A stretch of DNA of 15,248 bases from W0P28-013 sp963658575. GTDB taxonomy: Bacteria; Bacteroidota; Bacteroidia; Bacteroidales; Paludibacteraceae. The DNA is taken from positions 1 through 15,248 of the forward strand of contig CAVKQB010000054.1 of assembly GCA_963658575.1 (NCBI GenBank), given 5' to 3'. Both the position numbers and the translations under genes were made by a program. Positions within the stretch are counted from its first letter, which is position 1, and every line of letters begins with the position of its first letter. Positions 5,771 through 13,425 of this stretch are shown one piece after another. The notes beneath the pieces were generated by a model, which saw only the letters and a program-made list of their open reading frames with translations, did not search any database and was not told where the DNA came from.

Positions 5771-6577
5771 ATGCGCAAACGACTGAAAATTCTGATAGCG
5801 ATGGCCGTCGTGCTGATGGCATTGGCGGCTGTGGCGTATTGGCGCGTGCAACCGCGCACCTACGACGATGTGCGCCAAGAGGGCGTTTTGCGCGTGGCAA
5901 CCGAATATAGCGCATCGGATTTTGTGGTGAACAATGCCGACACAAGCGGTTTTCAGTACGAACTGCTCAAACTGTTTGCCGATACACTTGGCGTGGGCGT
6001 GCAGTTTGTTGTCGAACCCGATTTGAACAGATGCATCGAAGGACTCAACGCGGGCTCTTACGACCTGATAATGAAACTGTTGCCGATAACGACCGAACTG
6101 AAAAACGAAGTGTCGTTCGCGTTGCCGATAGACAAAAGCAACCTTGTGCTGGTGCAGCGCAAACCGACCAAAACCGACCCCAGCGCGCCCATACGCAGTG
6201 TTGCAGCGTTGGACGGCAAGAGCGTTTACCTGCCGTCGGGCTCGGCCGATGCGCTCGTCCTGCGCCACATCGAGGAGGAACTTGGCATCAATCTCAACAT
6301 CGCCTACATACCCGATGTCGATACCGAACATCTGCTGTCGATGGTGGCGCGCGGCAAGATAACGTTTGCAGCCGCCGATCTCTCGGCCGCGCGCACCGTG
6401 AAACGCTTCTATCCGCAACTCGATATCGATACGCCGCTCGGCTTCGACCAATGGCGCGCGTGGGCTTTTCCGGCGAAAGAGCAGGAGTTGCGCCGACAGT
6501 TCGACGCGTGGTTCGCCGCCTTCAAATCGACCGAAGCATACGGCCAATTGCTCCGAAAATACCACAAACGGTTTTGA
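5771..6577 (+). CDS. Membrane-anchored solute-binding-domain protein (SBP family 3 / MltF-N-like)
   Basis: A 268-residue protein. Residues about 6-25 form a hydrophobic N-terminal anchor or signal segment after MRKRLK, with no lipobox cysteine. Residues about 38-268 resemble a family-3 periplasmic solute-binding domain: GVLRVATEYSASDF, then FQYELLKLFADTLGV, DLNRCIEGLNAGSYDLIM, and a second lobe with VAALDGKSVYLPSGSA. This fold occurs in amino-acid ABC transporter binding proteins and as the N-terminal regulatory part of MltF lytic transglycosylases. Here it stands alone: no transglycosylase domain follows, and no ABC permease or ATPase lies nearby. Periplasmic ligand sensing or peptidoglycan-fragment binding is possible but unproven. 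It is followed after 2 nt by the pseudouridine synthase gene, so the two are probably co-transcribed. Confidence 0.8.
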   Translation: MRKRLKILIAMAVVLMALAAVAYWRVQPRTYDDVRQEGVLRVATEYSASDFVVNNADTSGFQYELLKLFADTLGVGVQFVVEPDLNRCIEGLNAGSYDLIMKLLPITTELKNEVSFALPIDKSNLVLVQRKPTKTDPSAPIRSVAALDGKSVYLPSGSADALVLRHIEEELGINLNIAYIPDVDTEHLLSMVARGKITFAAADLSAARTVKRFYPQLDIDTPLGFDQWRAWAFPAKEQELRRQFDAWFAAFKSTEAYGQLLRKYHKRF

Positions 6578-6579
6578 CT

Positions 6580-7482
6580 ATGGGAAAGGACGGACAGACA
6601 CGGTTGCGCGTGGCAAACGAGACGACGCTGTTGCCTTTTTTGCTGGCCAAAATGGGCATGAGCCGCACGTCGGTCAAGGCGTTGTTGGCACGCGGGCAGG
6701 TGCTTGTAAACGACCGTGCAGAAACGCATTTCGACACGCCGCTGACCGCCGGCGATGTGGTAACCGTGCTACGCAATGCGCCGCAAACGGCGATGTTTTC
6801 GCATCCGCAACTCCGTTTGGTTTACGAAGACGACTATCTGCTTGTGGTCGACAAACGCGAAGGGCTGCTCACGGTGGCCACTGCGCCCGAATCGCGCGAA
6901 ACGACGGCTTTTTCCATTCTCAAAAGTTGGGTGCGACGGAGCGACCCACGCAACGGCGTTTTCGTTGTGCATCGGCTCGACCGCGAAACTTCGGGACTGC
7001 TTGTTTTTGCCAAAAGCCGTGATATTCAGGAGTATATGCGCGAAAATTGGCGCACCGTCGTGGCCAGTCGTGCCTATGTGGCTTTGGTCGATGGCGATGT
7101 GCAACCCGAACGCGATACCATCGTGTCGTGGCTCACGGAAAATCCGAAAACCACGCGTGTCTATTCGTCGTTTCGCGACAATGGCGGCAAAAAATCCATC
7201 ACACACTACCAAAAAATAGGCGGAAACGGCCGTTTTTCGCTCGTCGAACTGCATCTCGAGACGGGGCGCACCAACCAGATTCGTGTGCAAATGGCCGCCA
7301 TCGGCTGCCCCGTGGTGGGCGACCGCAAGTATGGCAACGGTGCCTCGCGCATGGTCGATAGGCTGACGTTGCACGCCTGCACGCTCGAATTCGAACACCC
7401 CGTTACGCACCAGCCGATGCGTTTCAAGTCGCCTGTGCCGAAAAGTTTTCTTGCAGCCGTGAAAAACGAAAAGCCTGCGTAA
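6580..7482 (+). CDS. RluA-family 23S rRNA pseudouridine synthase
   Basis: A 300-residue cytoplasmic enzyme that isomerises uridine to pseudouridine in RNA, most likely 23S rRNA. An N-terminal S4 RNA-binding domain (about 9-70, SRTSVKALLARGQVLVND) precedes the catalytic domain. The signature HRLDRETSGLLVFAK places catalytic Asp134 in the usual motif. Later motifs ETGRTNQIRVQMA and GDRKYG are also typical of RluA/RluC/RluD proteins. The exact target position cannot be told from sequence. The ATG at 6580 was chosen because it lies 2 nt after the upstream stop and gives the normal family length; the reading frame is open much further upstream, but that part lies inside the preceding gene. A terminator follows at 7511-7540. 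Confidence 0.92.
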   Translation: MGKDGQTRLRVANETTLLPFLLAKMGMSRTSVKALLARGQVLVNDRAETHFDTPLTAGDVVTVLRNAPQTAMFSHPQLRLVYEDDYLLVVDKREGLLTVATAPESRETTAFSILKSWVRRSDPRNGVFVVHRLDRETSGLLVFAKSRDIQEYMRENWRTVVASRAYVALVDGDVQPERDTIVSWLTENPKTTRVYSSFRDNGGKKSITHYQKIGGNGRFSLVELHLETGRTNQIRVQMAAIGCPVVGDRKYGNGASRMVDRLTLHACTLEFEHPVTHQPMRFKSPVPKSFLAAVKNEKPA

Positions 7483-7510
7483 GGCGTTGATAATTGCATG
7501 TTTGCAACAA

Positions 7511-7540
7511 AAAAGCACCGCTAAAATTGGCGGCGCTTTT
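7511..7540. terminator. Bidirectional intrinsic terminator between convergent genes
   Basis: An 11-bp stem (AAAAGCACCGC / GCGGCGCTTTT, 8-nt loop) lies between the ends of the rluA-type and pullulanase genes. On the plus strand one A-C mismatch interrupts the stem, and TTTTCGTTTTT follows. On the minus strand that pair becomes a G-U wobble, so the stem is unbroken, and TTTTTTG follows. It should therefore serve the pullulanase gene best and probably both. Confidence 0.85.
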
Positions 7541-7564
7541 CGTTTTTCGTTGTTTTGCGAACGG

Positions 7565-9550
7565 TTATTGGTGCAAAATGACGGCTTCGGACGCACCGAT
7601 TTTGATGGTGCCAGAGCAGCGATCAAGTCCGTTTTCGTCGATTTTGCCATCGCGGCAGACAGCCGTCCATGTGCCGACGGGCAGTTTGTAGGTGGTCGGT
7701 TTGCGGTTGCCGTTGAGAATGACGAGAATCGTTCCCCAAGCATCGCCGTTGGCATGGTTGCCGAGCGTGTAAGCCACCACGTTTTTGCCCGTCTTTTCGT
7801 CGAATGTGAGGTGTTTCGCCACCTGCTCGGCCGATGTCATGCGGAAGGCTGGGTGCGCCGCCCGCAGCGCAATCAGACGTTTGTAGTAGTCGAATAAATC
7901 GTGGTATTTCGCCTTGTTGCTCCAATCGATGGCGTTGATGCTGTCGGGCGATTTGTAACTGTTGTGTACGCCTTTTTTGTCGCGGAAAATCTCTTCGCCG
8001 GCGTAGATAAACGGCACGCCTTGCGCTGTCAGTACGATGGTTTGCGCCAATTTGTCCATTTTCAGCAGTTCGCGTTCCGAAATGTTTGGAATGGTGGCTT
8101 TCAGTTTGTCTTTTAGGCAGGGGTCGTCGTGGCACGAGACGTAGTTGATGACTTGTGCCGGCGTGGTGGCGTAGGCGGTGTTGGTATGCACCACTTTGTT
8201 CAAGTCGATTTGCGGGTGCGCCGTTGCGCCTGCAATGCCAAATTTGATGCTCTCTTCGTAGCCATTGCCGACGAGAAAACCGCCTTTGTTGCCGTCCATC
8301 CAATTGCCGCGCATGGCATCGCGTATGTCGTCGCTGAATACGGCCGTCGGGTAGAATTGCGGCGCATTTTGTTTCAGTGCTCGTTGGTCTTCGGCCAAGG
8401 GCGAACCGCCAGCCGCCCAGCCTTCGCCGTGCATGCTGATGCTCGGGTCGATTTGGTCGAGTGCGGTGCGTATGGCGTTCATCGTTTCGATGTCGTGTAT
8501 GCCCATCAGGTCGAAACGGAATCCGTCGATGTGGTATTCTGTTGCCCAATACTTGACCGATTCGACCATGAAATGCCGCATCATGGGGCGTTCGGAGGCG
8601 GTTTCGTTGCCGCAGCCCGAGGCGTTTGCCCAAGTGCTATCGGCGTTCATGCGGTAGAAATAGCCCGGAACCAGCAGGTTGAGGTGCGACTCTTCGCCCA
8701 CAAATGTGTGGTTGTAGACCACGTCCATGATGACGCGGATGCCGTTGGCGTGCAGTGTTTGCACCATCTGTTTCATCTCGCGGATGCGTGCCGTCGGGTC
8801 GTAGGGATTGGTGCTGTAGCCGCCTTCGGGCACGTTGTAGTTTTCGGGGTCGTAGCCCCAGTTGTAGCGGTTCGAGTCGAGTTGTGTCTCGTCGATCGAG
8901 GCGTAGTCGTACGACGGCAAAATCTGTACGTGCGTGATGCCCAACTCTTTCAGATGGTCGAGTCCAGTTTTTGCGCCTTGTGGCGATTGGAGGCCACTTT
9001 CGGTCAAAGCCAAAAATTTTCCAGGGAAATGGCTGCCCGATGTTGTGTCGATAGAAAAGTCGCGCATGTGAACTTCGTAGATGACGGCGTCGGTCAGGTG
9101 TTTCATCGTCGGGCGCACGTCGTCGCTCCAGCCGTCGGGATTGGTGGCTGCCAAATCGACCACGGCACCTCGGTGGCCGTTCACGCCCACGGCTTTCGCC
9201 CAAATGCCAGGCGTTTCGTCGTACCATCGGCCGTTTTGTTTCACTTGGAACGTGTAGAATTTGCCCGCCAAATTTTGTTGCACATTGTAGCGCCACGTGC
9301 CTTGCTCGGAACGGCGCATGTCGTAGGTCGAGAGCGGTTCGCCGCCTTGCGCTTCGGCGTAGATGTGCAGTCTGACGGCTTCGGCAGCAGGCGACCATGT
9401 GCGGAAACTTGTGCGCGATGGCGTGTAGATAGCCCCCAAATCGTCGCCTTCGTAAACAGGGTATTCGTCCATAGATGCGTATTTTGGTTGGAAGTTGCAA
9501 CTAACTAAAAATAAGGCAGTTAGTAACGAAAAAGTGATTTCATTTTTCAT
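7565..9550 (-). CDS. pulA: Type I pullulanase, lipoprotein
   Basis: A 661-residue GH13 enzyme that cleaves alpha-1,6 branches of pullulan, glycogen or starch fragments. The signal peptide ends in a lipobox, LVSC, with Cys18 as lipidation site. No acidic surface-export motif follows (CNFQPK), so a periplasmic-facing location is more likely than the cell surface. An N-terminal CBM48-like domain (about 35-145, FRTWSPAAEAVRLHIY) precedes the barrel. The pullulanase signature YNWGYDP is at 229-235. Catalytic residues are Asp347 (DGFRFDLMG), Glu376 (GEGW) and Asp475 (SCHDD, with His474). Size and order match the type I family, and all catalytic residues are intact. No susC/susD or other glycan genes adjoin it, so it is not in a polysaccharide utilisation locus here. 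The terminator at 7511-7540 ends the unit. Confidence 0.95.
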   Translation of the reverse strand: MKNEITFSLLTALFLVSCNFQPKYASMDEYPVYEGDDLGAIYTPSRTSFRTWSPAAEAVRLHIYAEAQGGEPLSTYDMRRSEQGTWRYNVQQNLAGKFYTFQVKQNGRWYDETPGIWAKAVGVNGHRGAVVDLAATNPDGWSDDVRPTMKHLTDAVIYEVHMRDFSIDTTSGSHFPGKFLALTESGLQSPQGAKTGLDHLKELGITHVQILPSYDYASIDETQLDSNRYNWGYDPENYNVPEGGYSTNPYDPTARIREMKQMVQTLHANGIRVIMDVVYNHTFVGEESHLNLLVPGYFYRMNADSTWANASGCGNETASERPMMRHFMVESVKYWATEYHIDGFRFDLMGIHDIETMNAIRTALDQIDPSISMHGEGWAAGGSPLAEDQRALKQNAPQFYPTAVFSDDIRDAMRGNWMDGNKGGFLVGNGYEESIKFGIAGATAHPQIDLNKVVHTNTAYATTPAQVINYVSCHDDPCLKDKLKATIPNISERELLKMDKLAQTIVLTAQGVPFIYAGEEIFRDKKGVHNSYKSPDSINAIDWSNKAKYHDLFDYYKRLIALRAAHPAFRMTSAEQVAKHLTFDEKTGKNVVAYTLGNHANGDAWGTILVILNGNRKPTTYKLPVGTWTAVCRDGKIDENGLDRCSGTIKIGASEAVILHQ

Positions 9551-9756
9551 AACGAATGAGTTTGAAATGTTTGCTGAATGGTTGAATTGGATAATTAAAT
9601 AATTGGAAATTAGATAATTGAATAATTAAAAAGTCTTTGCTCTTTGTTCTAATTGTTTGGTCGCACGGGATTTGCAATCCGCAACGGGCGCAATATAATG
9701 ATTGAATCACTGAATCATTGAATGATTGAATTTTCGGGCGCATATAATGCGCCCCT
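9551..9756. repeat. Repeat-rich gap upstream of pulA
   Basis: No gene is seen. It contains the AT-rich repeat (9594-9636, exact inverted copy of 1-43), a CTTTG/CTTTGTT word, a small GGATT-TGC-AATCC palindrome (about 9669-9681), four GAATCAnTGAAT-type 9-mers (about 9699-9731) and the palindrome at 9736-9754. No convincing promoter for pulA was found in it. Confidence 0.75.
9736..9754. repeat. GC-rich palindrome (GGGCGCAT-ATA-ATGCGCCC), copy 2
   Basis: A perfect 8-bp stem with a 3-nt loop. It is followed by CCTAC like the unit at 1288-1307, and leads straight into the ACTTTCGC/ACTTTCAC tandem units. Its place between two tandem words suggests it is part of the same composite repeat system. Confidence 0.65.
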
Positions 9757-9832
9757 ACTTTCGCACTTTTATACTTTCAAACTTTCACACTAAATTCGTC
9801 TTGCGACTTGCTACTTGCATCTTGCTACTAAT
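9757..9832 (-). repeat. ACTTTCAC units and TAGTAGCAAG word at the DUF4105 stop codon
   Basis: Four degenerate 8-mers (ACTTTCGC, ACTTTTAT, ACTTTCAA, ACTTTCAC; 9757-9788) are followed by CTTGCGACTTGCTACTTGCA and CTTGCTACTAAT (9821-9832). On the minus strand the last word is ATTAGTAGCAAG, and its first TAG is the in-frame stop codon (9828-9830) of the DUF4105 gene. Confidence 0.85.
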
Positions 9833-10982
9833 TGAATAAATATGGTGTCGTCCGCACCAACATCAGTGCGATGACGAATAGGTTGGCCGTGTGGAACGTT
9901 TGCGGCGCGCAGAATTGCGTAACCAATCCGACGGCCAGCAGCGCAACGAGGCAGAAAGCCATGCGTCGTTTGCCGCGCGCACACCGTTTGACGGGCGCAA
10001 AAATGGCAAAAACGAGCAGCAACGGATTCGCCCAAAGCAGATTCCAATTGGCGCCAACGAGCGGATGCAGCGAAAAACACATCAGATAAAAGATGATGCA
10101 GCCAGCCAAGCCAACGATGCCAAATAGCAGCACGTCGAACCAGTGCGAAATGCGGTGGCGACGCCAATCGACCACCGTCAGTGCGATGCCAGCGAGCAGC
10201 AACGCCACACAAACGGCGGTTGGCGCAAGCGGCCACGGCGTGTCCTCTATCGGTTTGGCGGGCAGGTCGATGAGCGTGCGGTGCTGTGCCACGAGCGGCA
10301 CGATGGTGTCGGGCGCAGTCTGAATCCACGTCTCGGCCATCTCGTCGCGCAGATAGAACGGAAACCCGATGGCTCCCGCGTTGCCTGTGGGGCGGTCGGC
10401 TTCGGCACCAAGCACAAGAGCGATGCCAAAGGCCGTCCAATTGTGCCAGCCGATGCAGTCGTGCACGATGTCGCGGTAGGTCGTTTGAGCGGTGGAGTAG
10501 GTGCAGAGTGTGGGTTTATCCACAGCGTTCAAAATCATGTGGTAGGGGCGTGTGGCGCAATTGTCGAACACGAAATTGTAGCGATAGAGGCGATTTTCGG
10601 GCTTGTAGTTTTCGGCCAGCGCATCGAAAAGCCACTGCCGCTGCGGCAAGGTCAGGTTTAGCGTTTGCTCCTCGACACTCGAACCGCGCAGTTCGTAGGT
10701 GTGCAGAAACGGACGAGTAGGGCAGAGCCCGATTTCGTAATCGGTGGCACCTTGCACAAATTTGGGAATGAACAGTTCTTGTTCGAAATCGAACACACCA
10801 TAGTGAAATATCAGGTCGATATTCAGCGTCGAGTCGCACACGCGCAGTGCCGTGTGTCCGAATTTTTCGTAGACCACATCGCCCGGCGCGCAGGTGATGA
10901 GGCTGATTCGGCTTTGTTCGGTGAGTTGTGCCGATGCTATGCAGCAACAGAAGAGTAGTAGTGTCGGGAAAATCTTTTTCAT
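9828..10982 (-). CDS. DUF4105 membrane protein, possible lipoprotein N-acyltransferase (Lnb-like)
   Basis: A 384-residue protein with a signal peptide (1-18, ending ASA), a periplasmic domain (about 19-245) and about five C-terminal membrane segments (starting near 248). The family's two hallmarks are present: a conserved His in YEKFGHTALRV (His43) and an Asn-Cys motif in FDNCATRP (Asn141-Cys142). His before Cys is the order in LRAT-like, permuted NlpC/P60 acyltransferases. From memory, and not checked here, the Bacteroides lipoprotein N-acyltransferase Lnb belongs to or resembles this family; it would add the third acyl chain to lipoproteins in place of Lnt. This remains an inference. The gene starts 46 nt after the GH73/LysM gene on the same strand, suggesting co-transcription. 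Its stop codon lies within an intergenic repeat word. Confidence 0.82.
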   Translation of the reverse strand: MKKIFPTLLLFCCCIASAQLTEQSRISLITCAPGDVVYEKFGHTALRVCDSTLNIDLIFHYGVFDFEQELFIPKFVQGATDYEIGLCPTRPFLHTYELRGSSVEEQTLNLTLPQRQWLFDALAENYKPENRLYRYNFVFDNCATRPYHMILNAVDKPTLCTYSTAQTTYRDIVHDCIGWHNWTAFGIALVLGAEADRPTGNAGAIGFPFYLRDEMAETWIQTAPDTIVPLVAQHRTLIDLPAKPIEDTPWPLAPTAVCVALLLAGIALTVVDWRRHRISHWFDVLLFGIVGLAGCIIFYLMCFSLHPLVGANWNLLWANPLLLVFAIFAPVKRCARGKRRMAFCLVALLAVGLVTQFCAPQTFHTANLFVIALMLVRTTPYLFN

Positions 10983-11028
10983 GGCGAAAAGTTGGTTTTC
11001 CGTAGCCGTTTGGCTCGGCGCGATGTGG

Positions 11029-11928
11029 CTACTGCAGGCGTAGCACCATGCCTACTTTGGCTTGTGTGCCGTAGGCCATGTTGTTCATTTTGTACAACTT
11101 TTTCAACTTGATGCCATACAGTTGCGCGATGTCGTGCATCGATTCGCCCACGACCACTTTATGCGTTTCGTAGCGTTTGTCGGCGTGGTTTTTCTTGTGC
11201 CACAGATAGACGTAATCCTGTGCGTTCAGGCGCGTCATGTTTTTCATCAAGTCGTTGTAGTAGAGCAGTTTGTTTATCGAGATGTTGAACGCTTTCGCCA
11301 CATTTTCTATCTTGTCTTTGGTGATGACACGCACGCAGCGCACGCCGTTGTTCTCGATTTCGATGTAGCCCCAAAGTTGTTCGTAGTTCGGCTCTTCGTC
11401 GTAGAAATTCTTCTCCTCAACTTTCGCTTTCTTGTCGAGTTCGTCGAGTTTGTACGTTTCGATGAGGCGTATCAGTTTGGCGGGGTAGTCGGGGTCGGTG
11501 GCGTAGCCTGCGCGGCTCAATCCGTATGCCCACGCTTTGTAGTCGGTTATTTCGTACTGAAAGAGGAAGGCGTAGCGTTGGCGTTTCAGAAATTGCGAGT
11601 GGTCTTCGTACGAGTCGATCACTTTTTTGTACTTGCGGAAACATTCGCCTAAGCGGTCGTCGTCGTGGTGAATGGTCTGCCCCTTCCAATCGCTGGTGCA
11701 TTTGATGCCGAAGTGGTTGTTGCCCTCCACGGCCAACCGCGCTTCGCCGGCCTGCGACTCCAAAATGGCCTGCGCCATGGTGATGCTGGCTGGAATGGCG
11801 TGCCGCTCCTGCTCGGTGATGGCCAAATCGGCGTATGCCTCGACGTAGGCTTGAATCTTGGCATCGGCTTGCGCTTGCAACGCACCGACGGCGCACCATG
11901 CTGCAACGAGTAAAACGAGTTTTTTCAT
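11029..11928 (-). CDS. Exported glucosaminidase (GH73) with LysM domains
   Basis: A 299-residue secreted peptidoglycan hydrolase. Residues 1-19 are a signal peptide ending in LQAQ. Residues about 25-165 match the GH73 N-acetylglucosaminidase family: SITMAQAILESQAGEARLAV with Glu57 as probable catalytic acid, GNNHFGIKC, and the Tyr-rich YKAWAYGLSRAGYATDP segment. A weak LysM-like unit (about 200-250) and a clearer one (about 254-299, YETHKVVVGESMHDIAQLYG...KVGMVLRLQ) would bind glycan chains. Flagellar FlgJ shares the enzyme fold, but LysM modules and the lack of flagellar genes point to cell-wall turnover or daughter-cell separation. It is the first gene of a probable two-gene unit with the DUF4105 gene, behind the promoter at 12028-12060. 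Confidence 0.9.
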   Translation of the reverse strand: MKKLVLLVAAWCAVGALQAQADAKIQAYVEAYADLAITEQERHAIPASITMAQAILESQAGEARLAVEGNNHFGIKCTSDWKGQTIHHDDDRLGECFRKYKKVIDSYEDHSQFLKRQRYAFLFQYEITDYKAWAYGLSRAGYATDPDYPAKLIRLIETYKLDELDKKAKVEEKNFYDEEPNYEQLWGYIEIENNGVRCVRVITKDKIENVAKAFNISINKLLYYNDLMKNMTRLNAQDYVYLWHKKNHADKRYETHKVVVGESMHDIAQLYGIKLKKLYKMNNMAYGTQAKVGMVLRLQ

Positions 11929-11991
11929 ATTCTGTCCGAGTTTTTGTTGTTTCTATTGCCGTTGAACTGTCAATGAGTCGTCATCGCCTGT

Positions 11992-12010
11992 CTTGCTACT
12001 TGCTACTAAA
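11992..12010 (-). repeat. TAGTAGCAAG word in the 5' leader of the GH73/LysM gene
   Basis: CTTGCTACTTGCTACTAAA on the plus strand reads as TAGTAGCAAGTAGCAAG on the mRNA strand, inside the predicted leader. Here the word sits upstream of a gene, unlike the copies placed at stop codons. The flanking leader (11929-12027) has no other notable feature. Confidence 0.75.
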
Positions 12011-12027
12011 ATTGAACATTCAACTTG

Positions 12028-12060
12028 CAAAGATACGAAAAATAATCGACAAAGCATCAA
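12028..12060 (-). promoter_or_regulatory. Probable promoter of the GH73/LysM-DUF4105 unit
   Basis: The minus strand reads TATCTTTG at 12035-12028, an exact match to TAnnTTTG. A TTG lies at 12060-12058, 22 nt upstream, slightly further than in the two plus-strand promoters. The leader would be about 90 bases. The -33 element abuts that of the divergent phosphatase promoter. Confidence 0.6.
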
Positions 12061-12092
12061 TTTGTTGTTCAGAATTTATTTTGTTACCTTTG
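12061..12092 (+). promoter_or_regulatory. Bacteroidota-type promoter of the phosphatase operon
   Basis: TTTG (12061-12064) and TACCTTTG (12085-12092) are 20 nt apart, the same -7 sequence and spacing as the porin promoter. Transcription should start near 12098-12101, leaving a leader of about 55 bases with a short reading frame. Confidence 0.75.
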
Positions 12093-12131
12093 CTCCCAAC
12101 AAACGGAGCGTCGAATCGCCCGAAAATCAAC

Positions 12132-12158
12132 ATGCCGATAAACAAAAACGACCTATGA
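12132..12158 (+). CDS. Possible 8-residue leader peptide coupled to the phosphatase gene
   Basis: An ATG in the predicted leader opens an 8-codon frame, MPINKNDL, whose TGA stop overlaps the phosphatase ATG as ATGA. Overlap of this kind can allow translational coupling. No ribosome-binding sequence is seen and a frame this short can arise by chance, so it is a suggestion only. Confidence 0.25.
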   Translation: MPINKNDL

Positions 12159-13381
12159 AACAGACATTTTGTTTTCTTCCGATATGTGCCGTTCTGTTCG
12201 TGGCTTGCCACAAGCAGCAGCCCGTCGATACGCCGGCGGAGCAGGGCACGATAGCGGGCGTCATAGTAGATGTGAATGGCTACGGACAGCCCATTCCGAG
12301 TTTTACGCCTGCCGATATGGCCGCTGCGGGCTTCGACTACGCCGACCTGATGGACGTAACCCTTGGCGACAGCCTCGTGCTGCACAATGTGCCGTATGTG
12401 AGTTCGTTCAACGAAGTGGCGATTCTCGGACCGTCGTTTGTCGATTACAACGCACGCGGCGACGATTACGGTTTTGCCATGCTCAATGGCGATTTTCACT
12501 ACTACATCGGCGGGAATGTGGGCGACCGCGTGGTGCTGAAAATGGCTGAAAAAGGCGGCTATCAGCAAACCTACGACCTGATGAAATCGGTGTACCAAAC
12601 CGAACGCCAGCCCGGCGAAACTGCCGAAGAATACGCCAATTTCCGCATGATTCAAACCACAGGCATCGCGCGTGGAGTGCTTTACCGCAGCAGCAATCCA
12701 CTCAACTGCGTGAACAACGCCGAGCGTTACCGCGTGGCCGACAGTTTGGCGCGCGCCGTGGGCATTTGTACCGAGATTGATTTGGCCGATACGCCCGAAA
12801 AACTGACCACTTACATGGCCTCCGACGGCTACGCATCGACCTACTGCCGCGCCCTTTATACCAAAGGTCATACCATCGCCTGCGGCATGATGGCCAACAC
12901 GTTTTGCGACGATTTCAAAACACGCCTTGGCGCGGCCATGCGCTTTGCCATCGCCAACGAACCGCCATACCTCATTCATTGCAACGAGGGCAAAGACCGC
13001 TGCGGATTTGTGTCGATGCTGCTCGAAGCGTTGATGGGTGCCGACATCGACGAGTTGCGCCGCGACTACATGCTCACCATGCTGAATTTCTACAAAATCG
13101 AGGATTACGGCGAGTCGTATCAACTGCGCCAATCGCTCTCTATCGACCGTATGATTTGGCTTTTGTGCAACGAAGATGCGCTGCAAAACTACACCGCCAT
13201 CGATTGGAACACCATCGATGTGTCGAATATCGATTGGGACGGGCTGGGCTTCTATCGGGTGAATCTGCAAGGGCCTACGCTGCAAGCCGCTGCCACCAAC
13301 TACCTGAAAGAGTGCGGACTCACCGATGCCGAGATACAAGCACTGCAACAACGCTTGACGACACCGATGGATTCGCTTTGA
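12155..13381 (+). CDS. Lipoprotein tyrosine/phosphoinositide-type phosphatase (CX5R)
   Basis: A 408-residue exported phosphatase. The signal peptide ends in a lipobox-like FVAC (Cys18), predicting a lipid-anchored periplasmic protein. Residues about 25-150 form a beta-rich region (GDSLVLHNVPYVSSFNEVAI, DFHYYIGGNVGDRVVLKM) resembling the small barrel domain found at the N-terminus of related anaerobe phosphatases. The catalytic part (about 155-330) begins NFRMIQTTGIARGVLYRSSN and contains the P-loop HCNEGKDRCGF with nucleophile Cys276 and Arg282. The GKDR form matches the family of Listeria LipA and mycobacterial PtpB, which act on phosphotyrosine and phosphoinositides in vitro. The start at 12155 gives the signal peptide; the frame is open back to 11993, but that lies upstream of the promoter. 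First gene of a three-gene phosphatase-type operon. Confidence 0.88.
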   Translation: MKQTFCFLPICAVLFVACHKQQPVDTPAEQGTIAGVIVDVNGYGQPIPSFTPADMAAAGFDYADLMDVTLGDSLVLHNVPYVSSFNEVAILGPSFVDYNARGDDYGFAMLNGDFHYYIGGNVGDRVVLKMAEKGGYQQTYDLMKSVYQTERQPGETAEEYANFRMIQTTGIARGVLYRSSNPLNCVNNAERYRVADSLARAVGICTEIDLADTPEKLTTYMASDGYASTYCRALYTKGHTIACGMMANTFCDDFKTRLGAAMRFAIANEPPYLIHCNEGKDRCGFVSMLLEALMGADIDELRRDYMLTMLNFYKIEDYGESYQLRQSLSIDRMIWLLCNEDALQNYTAIDWNTIDVSNIDWDGLGFYRVNLQGPTLQAAATNYLKECGLTDAEIQALQQRLTTPMDSL

Positions 13382-13425
13382 CGAAAAATCTGCAAAAAAT
13401 CGAAATCAATAAATCAAAAATTACC

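Noticed and set aside
6031..6579. Upstream extension of the pseudouridine synthase frame
   Set aside because: The extension lies within the solute-binding protein gene in another frame, and family length and domain start match the ATG at 6580.
7565..9550. pulA as part of a polysaccharide utilisation locus
   Set aside because: No susC, susD, sensor or other glycoside hydrolase gene is adjacent on either side.
11002..11032. Hairpin GTAGCC / GGCTAC between the GH73/LysM and DUF4105 genes as a terminator
   Set aside because: It is a 6-bp stem with a 19-nt loop, overlaps the stop codon and has no T tract; read-through is more likely.
11993..12154. Upstream start for the CX5R phosphatase
   Set aside because: It would start before the promoter at 12061-12092 and hide the lipoprotein signal peptide that begins at 12155.
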